From Nocardioides guangzhouensis (GTDB lineage: Bacteria > Actinomycetota > Actinomycetes > Propionibacteriales > Nocardioidaceae), in NCBI RefSeq assembly GCF_004519545.1, contig NZ_SDKM01000024.1, positions 457 to 64,456 on the forward strand: a DNA stretch of 64,000 nt. The letters run 5' to 3'. Position 1 is the first letter of the stretch. The number at the start of each line of letters is the position of its first letter. Below the pieces are notes generated by a model. That model did no database searches, was not told the DNA's origin, and was given only the letters and a program-made list of their open reading frames with translations. Below are positions 28,178 through 37,586 of the stretch, in pieces. A program made the translations under genes and the position numbers.

Positions 28178-29255
28178 TGGGTGCCTCCTCGATTGCCATC
28201 CACAGCATGTCAGCCAGGAACTTCGCCGCCTTGTCACTCGCGCCGACAGGCACTCGGAACGAGAACAGAGTTCCCGGTGTCTTCCCGAGGGCCATGCCAG
28301 CAAGTTGCAGGTAGCGCTCCGCAAACCCCGGCAGCGGCGAGAAGAAGTCGAAGATGAGGTCATCACCAGGCGTTCCGCTCGCACGACGACGGAGCCGCTG
28401 AGGCACACCTCGCGCTGCGTCCACTGCCGCCTGGTACCGCCAGGCCTCATCGCGGCCAGGTACGACCGGATCCTTCACGGGCAATTCGATGAGCCGCTTC
28501 GGCGCTCCGGCTTCGAAGCGAATCAGGCACCAGAGGTCGGCGCCGTAGGCCTGCGGTCGGCGCGCGACGAAGTCCCCGGTATCGCCGGGCCCTGGGGTCC
28601 GCCAGCGACCCGTGTAGTACCTGACGGAGGTCGTCGGATCGAGGAGCTGAATGCCTTCGAGTTCACCGGCTGCGCCCGCGACATCCAGACGACCGCGATA
28701 CCCGTCGATCAAGTCAATTGGCGCTTCGACCGCCGGCCGTGACACCCACCGGTCCTTGGCGACGTGCCGCAGCCCGCGCTCTCGCAGCTCACCGGGGCCT
28801 TCGACCGGATCGAGTCGGATCGAGCGCGTCTGGCCTTCGTAGTCGATCGAGTCCGCCAGTTCGTCATCGATGAGAAGTGCACCGAACGGGCGGATGCCCA
28901 GCAGAAGGTAGTGGCCCGGCTCGCGCTCAATGAAGGATGGTGGAGCCAGGTACAGCAGGCGCGTCGATCGCCCGTTGTCATGCCGCAGTTCGAGCATGTC
29001 GCCCGACCCGACGAGTTGCTCAAGGATCTCGGCGATGTCGGCGCGCGTGACTGAGGAGCCTGTGAGTGGCTGCACCGCGCCCTGCACCGAATCAACCAGT
29101 CGACCCGGGCTGGTCGGGCACATGAAGGACGCCGCGCGCCGCAGCGAGGCAGCAAGCGCTTCCGTTGAGGTGAGGTCTACGGCGGAGGGGTCTAGGCCGA
29201 GCGTCTCGATGGCGGCCGACGCGGCCGTCTCGGCAGTCAGCTGAGTTAGCAACAT
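28167..29255 (-). CDS. Unknown 362-aa component of the helicase operon
   Basis: Not recognised. The N-terminal third looks like a helical or winged-helix region (SVTRADIAEILEQLVGSGDMLEL). The middle is beta-rich with LYLAPPSFIEREPGHYLLLG, followed by paired ADLWCLIRFEAGAPKRLIELP, and the C-terminal 60 residues are amphipathic. Its ATG overlaps the stop of the 947-aa gene (ATGA) and its end overlaps the helicase start, so it is made in step with both. It may be an adaptor or DNA-recognition subunit. That guess rests only on operon position. Confidence 0.7.
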   Translation of the reverse strand: MLLTQLTAETAASAAIETLGLDPSAVDLTSTEALAASLRRAASFMCPTSPGRLVDSVQGAVQPLTGSSVTRADIAEILEQLVGSGDMLELRHDNGRSTRLLYLAPPSFIEREPGHYLLLGIRPFGALLIDDELADSIDYEGQTRSIRLDPVEGPGELRERGLRHVAKDRWVSRPAVEAPIDLIDGYRGRLDVAGAAGELEGIQLLDPTTSVRYYTGRWRTPGPGDTGDFVARRPQAYGADLWCLIRFEAGAPKRLIELPVKDPVVPGRDEAWRYQAAVDAARGVPQRLRRRASGTPGDDLIFDFFSPLPGFAERYLQLAGMALGKTPGTLFSFRVPVGASDKAAKFLADMLWMAIEEAPSGV

Positions 29256-32098
29256 CAGAAGCTCCGTTCCACGCCGTCGGCATCGTTGAGGGCGCGTGTG
29301 CCAAGCACCGCGAAACGAGCGGCGCGGTACAGGACAGGCGTCTGTATGACCCTCGCCAGCAGGAGCGCGGTCTCCTCGTCGTCCCAATCCGCGAGGAAAC
29401 CAGGACGACCAGCCAGCATGAGAAGAAACCGGGACGCCGTCGGATGGTCGCCCAATCCGCTCGCCGCGAGGTGCGGCCCAATGACGTCGTTGAAGCCCAG
29501 TAGCAAGTCAGCCGCAGAGAGCCACTTGTACAGGCTGTAGGCGATGGCTGATGCAAGTTCCTTGTGCGCCGTCGAGATGCCGACCGCTCCCTGCATCTCT
29601 TCGAGGTAGTCTGCTGCGTCCTGGGCTCCTGCGAGCTTGCGCTCGACGGCGACCCAGTGGCTGCCGCCGATGAGCGTCCCAATCGCTCTCGCGATGGCGT
29701 CGCCGATCAGTTGCTGCTGGTAGACCGCGAACGCATCGGCAGGTAGTTCTGCTGTGACCCACCTGGCGTGGCCGTCAATCAGTCGGCGCACCTCCTTGGG
29801 GCTGGAGGTCGTCGCGGAAACCGACGGGCGCGGCGTACGACGCTGACGAAGGATTGCGTTCGGCTGCGTCGGCAAGATCAGGGACGCGGTTGACTCACCC
29901 GACCGAGCAACCACGAGCCCGCCAAGCGGCGGAGCGGCGATCTCCTCATCGGCGGCCCTCCGGACAGCAACGAGAGGGGTCTCGACGTCATAGAACTCGA
30001 CGGTGGTGTCGCCCCCGTCAGTTCGGTCGACCAAACGTGCAACAACTTGCCCGTCGTGCGCCCTGGTGAATCGCCAGCGCAGCGGCTGGAAGCCGCGGTC
30101 GCACGTCAGCGTTGCGAAGCCGACGCCCTCGCGCGCGACGGTCAAGACGCACACCTCGGCATCGTCGTAGGCGTCGCTGAATCGCTGATCTGTACGAATG
30201 CCCTTGGCGAGTGCGGTCCAGGTGGTCTCATCCAACGGGAGGTGGATGGAGCGCTTCACATCAGCGATCGGCACCCCATCGTGACCGCGGAGGCTCACGG
30301 TGATCTCGGCTTCTGCGCCAGTCGGGCCGTCGATCGAAATGTGCGCGCGGTCGTCCCAGAGTTCACTCAGCGTGGGACGCGCAGGCGCGGCCAGCAGACG
30401 AATGCCCTCCCCGATCGCCGCGCCTTCCGGCCGGATCTGCGGGTCACGGATGGTGATAACCAATGAGCCTGAAGTTAGCTGCCGCTCGCCGTCTCCGAGC
30501 AAGCATACGCTGGCGACGTGCGTGCCGACCTCAAGTCCCTGGAGCGAGAACAGCATCTCGGACTCGCCGGGTGTCCAGTCGAGGAAGTAGACGGCTCCGC
30601 CAATGGTCACGCGACAGCGCCTGGGTGCGAGATCTGACCGGATACCCAGAATCGCCGGCTCCCCTGCCAGCCACTCCACGTCACCCTCGCCATCCCATGA
30701 ACTCGCGACGATGCCGACTGGGCGGATGGCAACGTTCGAGACAAGGGCAATGCCACTCTCCATCAGGAGGGCAGCATCTGCCTCGCTGACTTGCTCGGGC
30801 ACGGTCAACTCGTATGCACGAGCCCCCTCCGCGCTGAGCGCCCGCGCGGTACACCACGAGACCGCTGGGGAAATCGCCGAACCGGTACCGATGAGCACAT
30901 AGCGGTGTCCTGGCCGAACGAACTTGCCCTTCACCTCGACCGCGAGACCCGTCCCCTGGCGACGGAACAGCCACCAAGGCCCGGGCGTCATCACGCACTG
31001 GTCGGCCAAAATCCGGTTGGTCGCATCGTCGGCCCGTTCGAGGCGAAGGAACGGCTCGTCAGGACGCGGCCACCTGACGAATCGCACCGACTGCCCGGGG
31101 TACAGAAGACCACTCGGCGGGATGTGCCGATCGCCCCCGCTCACGTGCGCTCGGGACATCCTCAGTTGACCGTAGACATCGGATAGGCCAGCACTGAGCG
31201 GGGTCATGTCTGGCAACTCCGCGTAGGCGTTCCACACGTTGTCGAGGCGCAGAAAGAGCCGGGGATCGGTTGCTCGCGCCTGTGCCCTCGCCTTCGCCGC
31301 CGCAGCTTGGGCCGTTGGCGTTGGGCGGAACCCGCGCACTCGGTGAGCTGACTGCTGCGCAGACCGCAGCCAGCGGCGTGCCTGCTGTTCCTGCGAAAGG
31401 CCGTCGACGATCCGGGCCAAGGTGGGACCCGTCAAGTACGGCGTCGGTTCGTTCTCGCCGGAAAGCAAGGCGGCCGCGACCTGTCCGACCAGGGTGGTGT
31501 TCTCGCAGAAGATCCGGAACCGCTCGGTGTAGCCCGACGCACGGCGTGCCAGCCTGAGCCCGAGCGTCTCAGGGTCATCGAGCAGTTCGGAAGTTAGCGC
31601 GCCGCTGAAGTCGAAGAGCAGCTTGGCAAGGTGACGCTGGAGATACACCGGTAGGACCGCATGGGTGATTGGCCACGAGATGATCGTGAAATGGCTTGCC
31701 CAGGCTCCGGTTGGACGAGCGCCACCGTATCGATTGTGGAATCGGACGAACCAATCCCGAATGGTCGATCGCTCCTGGCTGGTCCACCGAGGGGTCAGCG
31801 AAGAGAACGTGGTCCAGTACTCCTCGCCGACGTACCCGTACCCCATCTCGGCGGCGTATACGACGAACGGCAGCCAGGTCGCCTCGTAGTGGGCGAGGTA
31901 GTAATCGCTGATTGCCGCCCGAACTGCCTCCTTGAGGAGATCCAGGTCCTCCTCGGGCAGGTCGTGCTCCAGCGCGAAGACGGGCGAACTGGGCTCGAGG
32001 GTGGCTCGCGCGGCACCCAGCGCCGTGAAGTGAGCATCTAAGCGTCCGTGAAGGTGCTGCAGCAGCTCAACGGTGCTGCTAGACGCGACGTCGGACAC
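29255..32098 (-). CDS. Unknown 947-aa first gene of the helicase operon
   Basis: A large soluble protein without a domain I can name. The N-terminal 300 residues are helical and rich in aromatics (HYEATWLPFVVYAAEMGYGYV, then RFHNRYGGARPTGAWASHFT). The middle is beta-rich with repeated Ig-like features (VEVKGKFVRPGHRYVLIG, then TIGGAVYFLDWTPGESEMLF). The end is helical. The GTG at 32098 is preceded by GGAGGAGGAG, by far the best ribosome site in the leader; an in-frame extension upstream lacks one. It could be a scaffold or sensor for the DruE-like helicase, in the place DruB-D or DruH take in known Druantia types. Homology to those was not established. Confidence 0.7.
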   Translation of the reverse strand: MSDVASSSTVELLQHLHGRLDAHFTALGAARATLEPSSPVFALEHDLPEEDLDLLKEAVRAAISDYYLAHYEATWLPFVVYAAEMGYGYVGEEYWTTFSSLTPRWTSQERSTIRDWFVRFHNRYGGARPTGAWASHFTIISWPITHAVLPVYLQRHLAKLLFDFSGALTSELLDDPETLGLRLARRASGYTERFRIFCENTTLVGQVAAALLSGENEPTPYLTGPTLARIVDGLSQEQQARRWLRSAQQSAHRVRGFRPTPTAQAAAAKARAQARATDPRLFLRLDNVWNAYAELPDMTPLSAGLSDVYGQLRMSRAHVSGGDRHIPPSGLLYPGQSVRFVRWPRPDEPFLRLERADDATNRILADQCVMTPGPWWLFRRQGTGLAVEVKGKFVRPGHRYVLIGTGSAISPAVSWCTARALSAEGARAYELTVPEQVSEADAALLMESGIALVSNVAIRPVGIVASSWDGEGDVEWLAGEPAILGIRSDLAPRRCRVTIGGAVYFLDWTPGESEMLFSLQGLEVGTHVASVCLLGDGERQLTSGSLVITIRDPQIRPEGAAIGEGIRLLAAPARPTLSELWDDRAHISIDGPTGAEAEITVSLRGHDGVPIADVKRSIHLPLDETTWTALAKGIRTDQRFSDAYDDAEVCVLTVAREGVGFATLTCDRGFQPLRWRFTRAHDGQVVARLVDRTDGGDTTVEFYDVETPLVAVRRAADEEIAAPPLGGLVVARSGESTASLILPTQPNAILRQRRTPRPSVSATTSSPKEVRRLIDGHARWVTAELPADAFAVYQQQLIGDAIARAIGTLIGGSHWVAVERKLAGAQDAADYLEEMQGAVGISTAHKELASAIAYSLYKWLSAADLLLGFNDVIGPHLAASGLGDHPTASRFLLMLAGRPGFLADWDDEETALLLARVIQTPVLYRAARFAVLGTRALNDADGVERSF

Positions 32099-32655
32099 CC
32101 GCTGTCTCCTCCTCCTTGTGCGGTGCTCAGTTGCACGAGCCAGTTTGGCCGAGAGGACCGACACAAACGGGCAGAATGCAGAGAGCCGCACTTCGCGGGA
32201 AGCCGTTTGGAGCACCGACAGTGAGCGTGGCGTGCGTTGCCTGGCGCGTCAGGCTTGGTGCTCCGTGCTCTCCTCAGCGCGCCACGCCGGGCGCATTCCC
32301 CATTCCCGTCCGCCCTCGACGGACAACACGCCGTAGGAACGCCCATAGACCGCTTCAGTGCAGATCCTCGGCGGTCGTCCTGTGTTCGCGATCGTCCTCC
32401 TCAGCCTGGGATCCGTCCTCTCCGCGTCGACCTGCGCTGACACGACCGCCAAAGTGAATTGAAGGCTTCGATGCATGAACATCAAGGATCATCACAATGC
32501 CGTCGACGTTGCAAGCATTCTCGGCGACGTCGAGACGACGGTGCTTGCTGAGCTCGACCGGCCGGCGGATCTTGTCCAAGTGAGCCGGGAGGCCGTCGTC
32601 TCTCCTGACAGCTTCGAAAGCAGCACGGGCCGAAGCAGCGGCGTCCCTCAGCCGA
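32099..32655. other. Intergenic stretch before the defence operon
   Basis: About 550 bases between the start of the helicase operon and the end of the small membrane protein gene. It should contain the promoter of the minus-strand operon, but no clear -10/-35 pair was seen. A 73-codon frame (32475-32696, plus) begins plausibly but overlaps the next gene head-on and turns into low-complexity Ser/Arg sequence, so it is not called. Confidence 0.45.
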
Positions 32656-33015
32656 TCACGACGCGTGAACGATCGAGTTCGCGCTGGCGGACCTGACGCC
32701 ACAGAGTCCACAGCGCTCCACCGCGCTTCGCAACGCCACAGACGCCGCCGCCAGTCCGAACTTGATCGAATCCCAGCCAAGGACCACGACAACGAGGTTC
32801 AGCCAACCGGGGGCGCCAGCAGCCACCGCCTCGGCCAGTAGGTGCATGGCCGCGAGTGTGGTCGTCGCGAGGACAGCCAGGAGGATCGCGGTCCACCACC
32901 GCGGCGGTGCGATCCGCACTCGGGAGATCAGCGCGTTGGAGGGTGCGTAGCGCTGCAAGTAGCGGTGAGCGCACATGACAAGAACCAGGACCGGCACCAT
33001 GACCAGCAACAGCAT
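32656..33015 (-). CDS. Small membrane protein next to the relaxase
   Basis: A 119-aa protein with three hydrophobic segments: MLLLVMVPVLVLVMCAH, then WWTAILLAVLATTTLAAMHLL and WLNLVVVVLGWDSIKFGLAA. ATG 33015 follows GAGGGAGGGG at good distance; the longer frame back to 33105 lacks a ribosome site. It follows the relaxase gene by 108 bp on the same strand and may be part of the transfer functions. Family not recognised. Confidence 0.65.
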   Translation of the reverse strand: MLLLVMVPVLVLVMCAHRYLQRYAPSNALISRVRIAPPRWWTAILLAVLATTTLAAMHLLAEAVAAGAPGWLNLVVVVLGWDSIKFGLAAASVALRSAVERCGLCGVRSASANSIVHAS

Positions 33016-33123
33016 CGTTGCCCCTCCCTCGGCCGCGAGATGAACCCTTTCGTCGTACGTCGCGACCACTGGTCTTGGGAGTTCGCGGGCCGAACCTGTG
33101 GACAAAGGCGGCTCGGCAGAGGG

Positions 33124-36100
33124 CTATGGAGCCGGAAGGGTCTGCTGCTCGCACGCGACAGGACTCCTCCCGGGACCGGGCTCAGAAGCGATGCGCGGGG
33201 CTTCGTGGACAGCTCGAAGGGCGCGCTGGCGGTCGGCGCGCTGAGCGTCGGTGGCCGCTCCCCCGCCGACCGGCAGGTTCGAGGTGATGCAGTAGCGGTC
33301 GCGGTACGCCGCCACGGTGCTGACCGATGCGAGCCAGCGCTCGTGGTCAGCCGTCGTGCCCAGACGCCGCGTCCACGCCTCGCCGGTACGCGCCGCCTCC
33401 TCTGCAAGTGCCCGTGCCCTTGCTTCGATGAGTTCCTTGCGCTCGACGATTGCCTGGCGGTCTTCGTCGCTCATCTGCCCCAGCGGCTCGGGGATAAGGC
33501 CGGCGATCAGGCGCGGGGGTGTCCGGCGGCCGCGCGGTGGCGAGGCCGCAACCTTCTCCAGTCGGTATCGGAGCACGGCGGCGACGTCCTCTGCGTCGTC
33601 GAGGCCGTGCTGGCCCACGATCCGGGGGACGAGCCGCTCGAGGTCGTGGTGGTAGGCCTCGGCCCTTCGCAGGGCGGCGGCCAGCGGTCCGAAGGCGGTC
33701 GACTCGATGACCGCGGCGTACTGGGCCTTGGTGAGGCCCGACCGGCGCAGCAGGGCGGCGAACCGTTCGCGCTGAGCCTCGGCCGCGATGGTCTCGAGCT
33801 CGGCGGCCAGCCGGTCGATGCCGCCGTGGATGTCGCATTCGGCCTCGATCGTCTGGTGGGCCGACAGGCTGGCACCGCTGTGCTTGAGGACTCCGTATAG
33901 GACCGTGCGAGCGCTGACGTCCTCGGGCTCGGGAGTCGCGTGGCTGTCGTCGGGCTGGTCGAGAGCGACGTACGCGATGTTGGATTCGCGGCCGCGCGTC
34001 ATCGAGACGTAGAGATTCTCGCGAGTCGTGGATGCAGTGACGACGACATGCGCTGCGTCGACGGTGACGCCCTGAGCGCGATGCGCGGTGACGGCGTAGC
34101 CGAGGTCGACGTGCTCGGCGACGTACTCCGGCGGCAATACCGTTCGCAGTCCGCGGGCTCCGAGGCGCTTGACCACGACAGAGCCGTCACGCCTGATGTC
34201 GGTGATCAGCCAGCGGTCGCCGTTCTTCACCCACCCGCCGCGCCTTGTTCGGATGCGGCGGTCGTTCTGGCGCGTGATCACGACGTCTCCGACCGAGGCT
34301 CGGCAGCCGTCGACCAGTTGCGCCTCGCGGTGATCGACGGCACCGTCCAGAAGCAGCCGCTCGGCCCGGGCGCGTTCGTTGAGCGCGCGGACGTCCCGAG
34401 CCGACTCGGTCACCAGGATGCTGGCGCGCCCGGCCGCGCAGTCGGAGCGCCAGGCGACGTACGCAGCGTCGACCATCTCGTCCGTGAGGCCCTCGCGGAT
34501 CCGCTTGTGCCGGGCGTACGCCGAAATGACCTGCACGTCGCCGCGGCTCAGCGCGAGTGTGGCCTCCTTCTCCCACTCGTTGGTGAATCGGTGGATCTCA
34601 TTCAGCTCCGGGGTGTCCGCACGCCGGTCGACGAGGAGTGCGAAGGCTCCGCCGGCATCGACGGCCTGGAGTTGGTGCGGGTCGCCGACAAGGAGCACCT
34701 TTGCGTTCGCGGCGGCAGCGATCCCCGTGAGCCGATCCAGCGTCACCGTGTCTGCGAGAGTTGCCTCGTCGACGATCACCAACTGACCTCGGCGGAGTTC
34801 GGTGCGTCCGTGGTCGTACTCATGGAGCCACTTCGCTGTGTTCTCACACGCGACCCCGAGGTCGTCGGCCAGCGCTTGGGCTGCAGCGGCGGACGGCGCC
34901 AGACCGACGACACTCCCCCGCCCGTGCTCGCTGATCCAGGCCGCGCGGAGCGTTCTCATCGTGGTGGTCTTGCCAGCCCCGGCCGGCCCGACGAGAAGGT
35001 CGACCTGACGTCCTGAGCGACAGACGCTCTCCACCGCACGCCGCTGCTGAACGGTCAGCGAGGCCGTGTCACGGCCACCGGCTCGCCCTGCGACCCCGGC
35101 CGACACCGTTGGCGCTGTCACCTTCTCGGCGCGTGCCAACAACCGCGCCTCGGCCTCGAGCACTGCGATCGAGGAGTACTTCTCGCCATGCCGCGGGCGG
35201 AACCGGCTCGTGCCGTCCTCGCGCTGGAACCGGGCCGGGCTGAGGGCGAGCTCCGGCGGCGTCAGGACTACAGAGCGCACCTGGGCCGCGTCCACGGTGA
35301 GGCCCACGACGGCCTCGCGGTCTTCGGTCGTCGCGAACCTCAGATCCATCGTCTGCTTCGCCGCCTCGGCCATCAGGTTCCAGTGCGTCCACACGGCCCG
35401 CTTCACAGAGACCGCCGCGACCACCTCGGCACCGATCGCCTCGATCGCAGCGAGCGGCACGTCCTCCGCTGTCAGTAGGTCGCCCGCTCGACCGATCACC
35501 GACTGCGACCACCCGGTCGGCTCGGCCCCCAACTGCTCCGCGGCACGCTGCCGCCACTCACCTGTCAGGTCGGCGAGCGACCGGACCTCCTTCGGCGGGC
35601 GCGTGGCCAGCGTCGCCTGGGCCCGGAGCTCAACGATCGTCCTCGCCGAGGGCATTCGCCCGTACTGTGCGACGTACTCCGCGATGAGCTCGTCCTTCTT
35701 GAGCTCGATCTCGCGCGTACGGCTGGAGAACTCCGTGATCAGCTCGTCGGTGACACCGACGATCTCCCATTGGGGATTCCGGTCGGGGCCGCGCTGCCGC
35801 AGCTCCCATTCGATGCCGAGGTCGCGCGACAGCCGGTCAGCGAGGAGGGCGTCGTAGTGCGCCGACAGGCCGGTGCGTGAGGCGAAGACCGGGCGTCCGT
35901 CAAGGCTGCGCCAGCGGCCGTCCATGACGGTCAGCACCTTGTTGGCAACCACGACGTGCGTGTGGAGCTGCGGGTCGCCGGCCCTCGAGTCGAAGTGGTC
36001 GTAGGCGACGGCAGCGACGCCTGCCACGTCGACCTGAGCGATGGCGCCGTCAGCATCGGAGATGCCCGCACGAGTGGCGGCGACCTCTCGCTCGAAGAGC

Positions 36101-36636
36101 GCAATCACGTCTGCGACCGCCGTGTGATGGGCGGTGACGATCCGCTCCTGGGTGACGGCGTCTGCGACACCCCAGAGCACGGACACGGACTTCGGAACGC
36201 TGAAGGTGAGGTCGAACCCGGCCACCGCTCGTCGCATCCCAGCGGCGGTCTCCTCGGCCTCGATCCTCGTGGTCTCGGCCGCGCATTCCTCCTGCGTCAT
36301 CTCGGGATCTAGGGCGCCAACGCGCTCGGAAATCCGATCCGAGAGCCGCTTGTACGACGGATACGCCCGGCCGAGTTGCTCTCCCGTGATCGGGTCTCGG
36401 CCCATGCCGACAAGCAGGGCGAGCTGCTCCTCGCTCACCTGCATGCCCGGGCGGAGCTGGCCGGCGCCGAATGCGCCGACACCGGAGCCAAGCCAGCGGC
36501 CGGGCGGCGTGCCGACCTCGGAGTAGTAGCGGGTCAGGGGCGTCGACAGGACGCGGTCGTCGTCGCCGGCCGCGACGCTGCGCAGGAGGTACTGGTAGCC
36601 GCTGCCCGCGGACATCCGGCGCATCGAGACCGTCAC
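33124..36636 (-). CDS. MobF-type conjugative relaxase-helicase
   Basis: This 1170-aa protein nicks one DNA strand at oriT, stays attached and unwinds the strand for transfer. The N-terminal relaxase domain begins MTVSMRRMSAGSGYQYLL, with a tyrosine pair at 37-38 (TRYYSE), FSVPKSVSVLW, and the three-histidine metal site of YDHFDSRAGDPQLHTHV (His214, 225, 227). The second half is a RecD/TraI-like helicase: Walker A GPAGAGKTTTMR, VDEATLADTVTL, and YAVTAHRAQGVTVD. The size is normal for actinobacterial MobF proteins. GTG 36636 is chosen for the family-typical N-terminus; ATG 36624 is the alternative. It is read away from the Tad operon, with a likely oriT just upstream. Confidence 0.93.
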   Translation of the reverse strand: MTVSMRRMSAGSGYQYLLRSVAAGDDDRVLSTPLTRYYSEVGTPPGRWLGSGVGAFGAGQLRPGMQVSEEQLALLVGMGRDPITGEQLGRAYPSYKRLSDRISERVGALDPEMTQEECAAETTRIEAEETAAGMRRAVAGFDLTFSVPKSVSVLWGVADAVTQERIVTAHHTAVADVIALFEREVAATRAGISDADGAIAQVDVAGVAAVAYDHFDSRAGDPQLHTHVVVANKVLTVMDGRWRSLDGRPVFASRTGLSAHYDALLADRLSRDLGIEWELRQRGPDRNPQWEIVGVTDELITEFSSRTREIELKKDELIAEYVAQYGRMPSARTIVELRAQATLATRPPKEVRSLADLTGEWRQRAAEQLGAEPTGWSQSVIGRAGDLLTAEDVPLAAIEAIGAEVVAAVSVKRAVWTHWNLMAEAAKQTMDLRFATTEDREAVVGLTVDAAQVRSVVLTPPELALSPARFQREDGTSRFRPRHGEKYSSIAVLEAEARLLARAEKVTAPTVSAGVAGRAGGRDTASLTVQQRRAVESVCRSGRQVDLLVGPAGAGKTTTMRTLRAAWISEHGRGSVVGLAPSAAAAQALADDLGVACENTAKWLHEYDHGRTELRRGQLVIVDEATLADTVTLDRLTGIAAAANAKVLLVGDPHQLQAVDAGGAFALLVDRRADTPELNEIHRFTNEWEKEATLALSRGDVQVISAYARHKRIREGLTDEMVDAAYVAWRSDCAAGRASILVTESARDVRALNERARAERLLLDGAVDHREAQLVDGCRASVGDVVITRQNDRRIRTRRGGWVKNGDRWLITDIRRDGSVVVKRLGARGLRTVLPPEYVAEHVDLGYAVTAHRAQGVTVDAAHVVVTASTTRENLYVSMTRGRESNIAYVALDQPDDSHATPEPEDVSARTVLYGVLKHSGASLSAHQTIEAECDIHGGIDRLAAELETIAAEAQRERFAALLRRSGLTKAQYAAVIESTAFGPLAAALRRAEAYHHDLERLVPRIVGQHGLDDAEDVAAVLRYRLEKVAASPPRGRRTPPRLIAGLIPEPLGQMSDEDRQAIVERKELIEARARALAEEAARTGEAWTRRLGTTADHERWLASVSTVAAYRDRYCITSNLPVGGGAATDAQRADRQRALRAVHEAPRIASEPGPGRSPVACEQQTLPAP

Positions 36637-36965
36637 GGCCGTTTCCGTCCCACAGCGCTCAGGTGCGCGTTCTTCTCCACAACCCCCTCGATCTGCACAC
36701 CGTGTGAAGGCGAGAGGGGGTGGCGTGGAGATACCGAGGACTGAGCGGGGACGAGGGGCAGGGGCGGATGAAGAGGCGGGATAGGGCGGGGAGTGAGTCG
36801 GTGGAGCGGCTTGGAGAAGGAGAGGCACCTGAGGATGGAAGGGCCTGTGGAAGTTGGCGGGCCAGAATCACCGAATCGTGGCTACGATGAGGCGCAGACG
36901 GCGCTCGGGATCCGTCCGCAGCGGCGTCCGCCTCCTCAGTCACACGTAGGAGGAACAGGAACCGC
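36637..36965. other. Candidate oriT between relaxase and Tad operon
   Basis: A 330-bp gene-free stretch directly upstream of the relaxase gene, the usual place for oriT. It holds nested inverted repeats: CCCCCTCG (36683-36690) with CGAGaGGGGG (36711-36720) flanking the palindrome CACACcGTGTG (36696-36706). A strongly G-rich, pyrimidine-poor strand follows to about 36,850. The nick site itself cannot be named. The promoters for both divergent operons should lie here too. Confidence 0.5.
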
Positions 36966-37586
36966 ATGATGAATCGACTCGGGTTGATCTCCTGGGCGAC
37001 CGGCACAGTGATGTTGGCCGCGGTTTCCGCGTGTGGAGGCAGCGACACGGACCCGCCGCCCACCTCCGCGCCGTCGTCGACGTCTCCGAGTTCACCGACG
37101 ACGAGTTCCTCGCCCAGTTCCCCGTCCGATGCGGCGAGCGGTGCGGCCACCGACGCGGTACGGAGCTACTTCGCGGCGGTCGACCAGCTCCGGAGCGATC
37201 CTGCGGTTGACCTCAAGAAGCTGAAGTCCGTCGCGACAAGCGCGCAGCTCAACGCCGTCGAGACCCTCATCAGCCGACAGCGCGATGAGGGCCAGCGGCA
37301 GACCGGCACGACGGCCCTCATGGAACTGAAGGTCCAGTCGGTCAATCTCGACAACTCCGACCCGAAGGCCGGCAAGGTCCCGACGGTCGTCATTGACGTC
37401 TGCTGGGACGTCAGCAAGGTCGACGTCCTCGACAAGAGCGGTCAGTCGATCGTCTCCCCGGACCGCCCGGACACCGGGTGGACGCGTTACACCGTTGCGA
37501 ACTACAAGTACGCCGCCGACCCGACAGGCGGCTGGCGTGTGGCGACGGGCCAGGACCTCAAGCAGACGCCATGCGCCGCATCCTGA
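36966..37586 (+). CDS. Lipoprotein at the head of the Tad operon
   Basis: A 206-aa lipoprotein with a signal sequence ending in the lipobox AAVSAC. It has a Pro/Ser/Thr linker (TSSSPSSPSDAASG) and a globular part with an NTF2-like start (ATDAVRSYFAAVDQLRSD). A late Trp-rich end follows (DTGWTRYTVANYKYAADP). Similar small lipoproteins head conjugation or pilus operons in actinobacterial elements; the role is unknown. AGGAGGAA precedes ATG 36966; the next codon is also ATG. The gene overlaps the next by 16 bp. Confidence 0.75.
   Translation: MMNRLGLISWATGTVMLAAVSACGGSDTDPPPTSAPSSTSPSSPTTSSSPSSPSDAASGAATDAVRSYFAAVDQLRSDPAVDLKKLKSVATSAQLNAVETLISRQRDEGQRQTGTTALMELKVQSVNLDNSDPKAGKVPTVVIDVCWDVSKVDVLDKSGQSIVSPDRPDTGWTRYTVANYKYAADPTGGWRVATGQDLKQTPCAAS

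Noticed and set aside
17443..32098. BREX or DISARM as the name of the large defence locus
   Set aside because: No PglX/PglZ/BrxC genes and no DrmB/DrmC or DNA methyltransferase are present. The helicase carries its DUF1998 on the same chain, which points to DruE rather than DrmA plus DrmB.
32475..32696. A 73-codon plus-strand gene in the gap before the defence operon
   Set aside because: The first 40 residues look protein-like, but the end is Ser/Arg-rich and runs head-on into the membrane protein gene. No ribosome site was seen.
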